This document shows, in pieces, positions 20,816 to 21,099 of a DNA stretch of 21,099 nt. A program made the translations under genes and the position numbers. The DNA is taken from positions 1 to 21,099 of the forward strand of contig JBBING010000040.1 of the NCBI GenBank assembly GCA_037444005.1, read 5' to 3'. A model generated the notes under the pieces. That model saw nothing but the letters and a program-made list of their open reading frames with translations. It had not been told where the DNA came from and made no database searches. Positions within the stretch are counted from its first letter, which is position 1. Each line of letters starts with the position of its first letter. This stretch comes from DATLZC01 sp037444005 (lineage in GTDB: Bacteria; Chloroflexota; Dehalococcoidia; DSTF01; JACRBR01).

Positions 20816-20845
20816 ATGCCCGCAGGCCTCAAGGGCATTGCCTGC
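20816..20845 (+). promoter_or_regulatory. Interleaved hairpins in the leader of the LuxR-type gene
   Basis: ATGCCC (20816-20821) pairs with GGGCAT (20833-20838), and GCAGGC (20822-20827), inside that loop, pairs with GCCTGC (20840-20845). The two stems are interleaved, so they either exclude each other or form a tight pseudoknot. Such an arrangement can act as a switch in an mRNA leader. Confidence 0.4.
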
Positions 20846-20875
20846 AGGTGATGGCGGAAACATGGAACGTGGGCT

Positions 20876-21099
20876 ATGAGAGGGCTGAGTCCACGGGAGC
20901 TAGAGATCGCCTGTCTTGTTGCGGAAGGCTTGACCAACGGCGAGATCGCCACGCGTCTTGTCGTATCGATCACCACAGTGCGCACCCACCTCAACAATAT
21001 CTACGCCACGATGGGCACGTCGTCCCGCGTCTCCCTGGCACGCATGGTATTGACAGGGCAGTTGGCAGAAGGCGTAGGGTTGGAGGTGAGGCAAGGCCT
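20876..21099 (+). CDS. LuxR/GerE-type HTH regulator, partial at the window end
   Basis: ATG 20876 opens MRGLSPRELEIACLVAEGLT, NGEIATRLVVSITTVRTHLN and NIYATMGTSSRVSLARMVL, a complete GerE (LuxR C-terminal) DNA-binding domain, and continues TGQLAEGVGLEVRQG to the edge of the window without a stop. An in-frame TGA at 20849 sets the upstream limit, so nothing like a receiver or ligand domain precedes it here. Either it is a short stand-alone HTH regulator, or a truncated or rearranged LuxR protein. No strong Shine-Dalgarno is seen. A promoter and a structured leader lie upstream. Codons are less GC-biased than in the neighbours. Confidence 0.78.
   Translation, partial: MRGLSPRELEIACLVAEGLTNGEIATRLVVSITTVRTHLNNIYATMGTSSRVSLARMVLTGQLAEGVGLEVRQG

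Overview
The window is a GC-rich bacterial chromosomal segment (by eye about two thirds G+C), densely packed, with many GTG and TTG starts and many 4-base start/stop overlaps. It holds ordinary housekeeping and envelope genes, and there is no phage, transposase, tRNA or rRNA gene. The zinc-binding L31, the lipoprotein-type SIMPL protein, the membrane-anchored DsbA and a signal peptidase I with an FHPPQRGDVVVFRFP-type segment fit a monoderm, GC-rich lineage. Chloroflexota (Dehalococcoidia-like) is my best guess, at modest confidence; it rests on family resemblance recalled from memory, not on a search.

Layout. 1-1254: promoter, structured leader and the ribosomal operon rplU-rpmA-rpmE, closed by a strong terminator. 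1293-4347: an MFS exporter and a KefB/YbaL-type cation:proton antiporter, both with start codons almost on top of their -10 boxes. 4352-5450 (minus): hisF-hisI, the last steps of histidine biosynthesis. 5459-6760 (minus): a decaying toxin-antitoxin island made of a DUF4258-DUF2283 pair, a hicB-hicA pair and duplicated fragments of both, with frameshifts in both toxin genes. 6876-8505: DJ-1/PfpI protein and an agmatinase-family ureohydrolase. 8509-11180: small membrane protein (minus), MocA-like nucleotidyltransferase (plus), apt and an MbfA-like ferritin/VIT iron exporter (minus, overlapping). 11274-13310: SppA-like and HtrA-like proteases. 13382-15477: pabB-pabC for p-aminobenzoate. 15452-19016 (minus): ECF sigma factor, zinc-finger anti-sigma factor and SIMPL lipoprotein, a 517-bp spacer filled with fold-back repeats, then a DsbA-like oxidoreductase. 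19137-20548: signal peptidase I overlapping pyrE. 20549-21099: a more AT-rich spacer with a consensus-like promoter, a structured leader and the start of a LuxR-type HTH protein that runs off the window.

How it fits together. Several genes serve protein export and envelope quality control (SppA, HtrA, DsbA, LepB, ECF sigma/anti-sigma, SIMPL). Others feed core metabolism (hisFI, pabBC, apt, pyrE) or metal and ion homeostasis (MbfA, Kef). Recurrent regulatory features are extended -10 boxes of the form TGCTAnnnT and near-leaderless starts. The least ordinary parts are the toxin-antitoxin island, the 100-bp-period fold-back array at 16602-16884, the 12-bp palindrome inside the putative mbfA promoter spacer, and the alternative hairpins in front of the terminal LuxR-type gene. 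I see no clear large undescribed system; these are the places to look.
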